Source: Apostichopus japonicus (lineage: Eukaryota; Echinodermata; Holothuroidea; Aspidochirotida; Stichopodidae). From it: 64,000 nt of DNA. Shown one piece after another: positions 61,936 to 64,000 of the stretch. The notes below the pieces were generated by a model that had not been told where the DNA came from, did no database searches, and was given only the letters and a program-made list of their open reading frames with translations. The stretch is from the NCBI RefSeq assembly GCF_037975245.1, contig NC_092582.1, positions 8,082,001-8,146,000 of the forward strand. The letters are read 5' to 3'. Every line of letters starts with the position of its first letter. The first letter of the stretch is position 1. A program made the position numbers and the translations under genes.

Positions 61936-62103
61936 CCAAAAGTAACAGAAGGGACAAAAACACGCCCTTCTGTTACTGTTACTTGTCATTTAGCCTTTGA
62001 AGAAGATCCTGCTAGGATCGAAACGTCAGGCTAACTTATGTTACACATTCTCCTACACAGGCTCTCTAGTGGATAAGCAGTTTGCTAACAGTTTTATTTT
62101 ATT
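61936..62103 (+). mobile_element. PLE 3'-end fragment with inverted stub and shared tail
   Basis: A short minus-oriented stub (agtaacagaaggg, 61939-61951) faces a plus-oriented copy (cccttctgttact) across about ten bases. The plus part continues through a ribozyme-like motif to the same tail as 47.05 kb (tctagtggataagcagtttg ... ttttattttatttt). This is a second locus with opposed PLE 3' ends. Confidence 0.75.
61993..62031 (+). ncRNA. Hammerhead-like motif, probably inactive copy
   Basis: Same layout as 3560-3598 (GCCT, stem GATCCT/AGGATC, GAAAC, GTC, AGGC), but the core reads TTGAAGA: the essential first C is T. Confidence 0.5.
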
Positions 62104-63420
62104 TTGTAATTGATTGGTATATGTATTGCTTATAATGCATCACTGATTCCCATCTTATACCGTTACTAACTACACTTAAACTACAGATATATCTGTAAAT
62201 TCAGCTGCCATCTGAAGTATTTGGTGTTTACTTCTGAATGCTTACTGTACATATGATGAAGTCCTTAAATTAGTTGATGTACCAACTCAAGGGCCCTTCA
62301 CTAGATTACAAGCTACCAGGATAATATATTAAATCACATCTGTGTAGCAGATTGGCCACTGATATCCGCTGATGTGATTATTCAGCTTTAAAGTAACACC
62401 CACAGTTAAAAACCCTTCTAACTAGTACTTCACATGAAGAGGTATTCATATTTTAGAAAACAGTGCTACTACAACTAACAAATCAGTATGATTATATATA
62501 TTGTGCAGAATCTGTTTCTTCCCAAAATAACTTGTAAGAGCATTTGACAAACTACTTGTGTGTAAAGGAACCTCGTGAGAACCAATTGGCTGGAAACTGT
62601 ACTTGTGAGTACGGTAGATCTACAGTAGGCTGAAGTTTTAACGCAATTAGCTGTAGCAAAGTGTGGGTATTATTATACAACGTGACTGGGGAATGACTTT
62701 AATTTGTCAAATAGCGGTCTGTAAAAATGAACTTTGGGGGATTCTTTCATTGAAATGGTATTTTCAAATGTAGAGAGAGTTACATCTTAGAGCCGCAAAA
62801 GTTTTGTGGCGTTGTGAGACCAGGTTATCCCATCAAGTAGTTTAGTTTGGATTGTTTCAAAACTTAGATGAAACTTTGCCGCTCTCTGACAGTAGGTATA
62901 ATAAGCTGGGCATGCAAAAGTGTCTGTATTATACTCGCGTGTCTTAGACCTACTTCAAGCACGTTTTGCCAGCGTGGATTTCTCTTAGTGAGACCGCATT
63001 GCATCGCTATCATAAACAGCAGATTCATTGCTACACAAAAGTGCATACATGTATTATTATATATGTACACACACATGCCATTCAATCCATTTTCCTCGCA
63101 AACCGAAGCATTTGTTTCAAAACCTCAAACGTGCTATAAATATGCAGTATTCTGTATCTCCCCCTCCCCCATCTGTACATAGACTGTTCCAAATTATTGT
63201 GTGTAAATGTAACCCATCAGAGCCAGTGCGCGTGATTGGCCGATTATGCTTAATAAGGTGAATACGCAAGAAACATATATTTGCCCTTTCGTTGACCTTT
63301 GTCCGTTACAGTACAAGCAGCAAGAATGTTTACAGTTGGGGACTGTGGGGATTGGTAAGTTATACACGATAAACAGTAGCAGTGGGAATTTTCCTCAAGT
63401 TCGCGTGGATTATCTGGGTC
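62104..63420. other. Intronic sequence, nothing recognised
   Basis: AT-rich to about 62.85 kb, then slightly more balanced. Overlapping small frames at 62864-63261 have no recognisable domain. Confidence 0.35.
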
Positions 63421-63608
63421 GGTATTTTATCTGGTATTATTTTACCGGGTATTCAATGTTTGTTTCGGATATACAGGTACCTGGTATTTTCAGTATATTT
63501 GTTTATGACATATTTCAATACTGTTGGTATGGGTATGAATGAAATACCAGGTATACCTGGTATATCGATATACCTATGCACCCTAGTATTTGGATATACA
63601 TGTACATT
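63421..63608. repeat. GGTAT-rich cryptic repeat with overlapping perfect palindromes
   Basis: Many ggta(t/c) and tacc motifs on both strands. ATACCAGGTATACCTGGTAT (63544-63563) is a perfect 20-bp palindrome overlapping GGTATATCGATATACC (63559-63574), a perfect 16-bp palindrome. CAGGTACCTG, a third palindrome, lies at about 63475-63484. Confidence 0.8.
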
Positions 63609-63671
63609 TGTATGTATGTATATATGTATGTATATATGTATGTATGTGTGGGCGTATATATATATATATAG
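63609..63671. repeat. (TATG)n / (TA)n microsatellite
   Basis: tgtatgtatatatg units ending in a (ta) run. The small frames across it are low complexity. Confidence 0.9.
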
Positions 63672-63756
63672 ATTGTAACATTTTCCTCTGTGAGTAGCGC
63701 CGACCAGCCGATTCAGGGTCCTTGGCCTAAGATGTTGTATTGTAATTGGCCAGAGA

Positions 63757-63955
63757 ATGAAGATGTACACAAAATACATCCAGAGAGGTGATGGTATTTT
63801 TAACAGCGATATATTGAAAAGAAAACTTCTTACAGTAAGTTTGAGTGTGTTGTACTGGATGTGTTGTACAAACTTGAGGCTACGTGGCCCTGAAGCCTAC
63901 CATCAAGAATGTTTTTCCACAGCAACCAAAGTAGACTGTCCTTTCCCTCCCAGGT
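63757..63955 (+). other. Exon candidate ending at a donor site (very tentative)
   Basis: An open frame from an ATG at 63757 runs to CCC AG|GTAATG (donor at 63956). The donor leaves phase 2, the same phase as the channel exon at 27573-27667. A separate reading is a 31-nt internal exon after the acceptor-like tgtttttccacag at about 63911-63923. The encoded peptide (ending VDCPFPPR) is not recognised. Confidence 0.2.
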
Positions 63956-64000
63956 AATGCATTTTATAAATCCCTTAACAATACGTGGAAATACCTTTTA

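Overview
This is a eukaryotic, AT-rich, repeat-dominated window. Penelope-like and tRNA-SINE debris, many short TIR elements, one recognisable animal ion-channel exon and a very long first intron point to a marine invertebrate. I lean toward a deuterostome such as an echinoderm, but that is inference, not proof. There is no prokaryotic gene organisation, and nearly all open reading frames are incidental.

Region 1 (1-26,920) is one satellite array with a 309-bp monomer. The motif ctaggg recurs 73 times between 301 and 24,958. The distance closes exactly to 72 x 309 bp once these changes are counted: a Penelope-like element (PLE) insertion (+1,813 bp), two SINE units (+269 bp each), nine monomers with a 7-bp insertion, and two small deletions (-1, -4). 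Three copies of a tRNA-derived SINE (10, 4,564, 7,614) are embedded in higher-order repeats of the array. A 5'-truncated PLE (1,814-3,613) carries reverse transcriptase, GIY-YIG endonuclease and a hammerhead-ribozyme-like 3' motif; it sits in only one of the higher-order units. Farther along (13-23 kb) higher-order units of 4, 5 and 6 monomers repeat without the SINE. A 1.5-kb hAT-like element (25,111-26,624) separates the main array from one decayed edge monomer.

Region 2 (26,921-27,667) holds the only recognisable host coding sequence. It is a short first coding exon on the plus strand that encodes the N-terminus of a Slo2/KCNT sodium-activated potassium channel and ends at a splice donor. 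Its start codon lies about 650 bp from the satellite edge.

Region 3 (27,668-64,000) looks like intron 1 of that channel gene; I could not find the next exon. It contains dispersed repeats: SINE copies of two or three families, PLE 3'-end fragments (one a large inverted pair), two TTAA-flanked TIR elements in opposite orientation, a TAA-flanked MITE inside a ~123-bp tandem array, a 388-bp hAT-like MITE with perfect 8-bp target duplication, several minisatellites, tandem duplications, G-quadruplex candidates and a pair of overlapping perfect palindromes near 63.55 kb.
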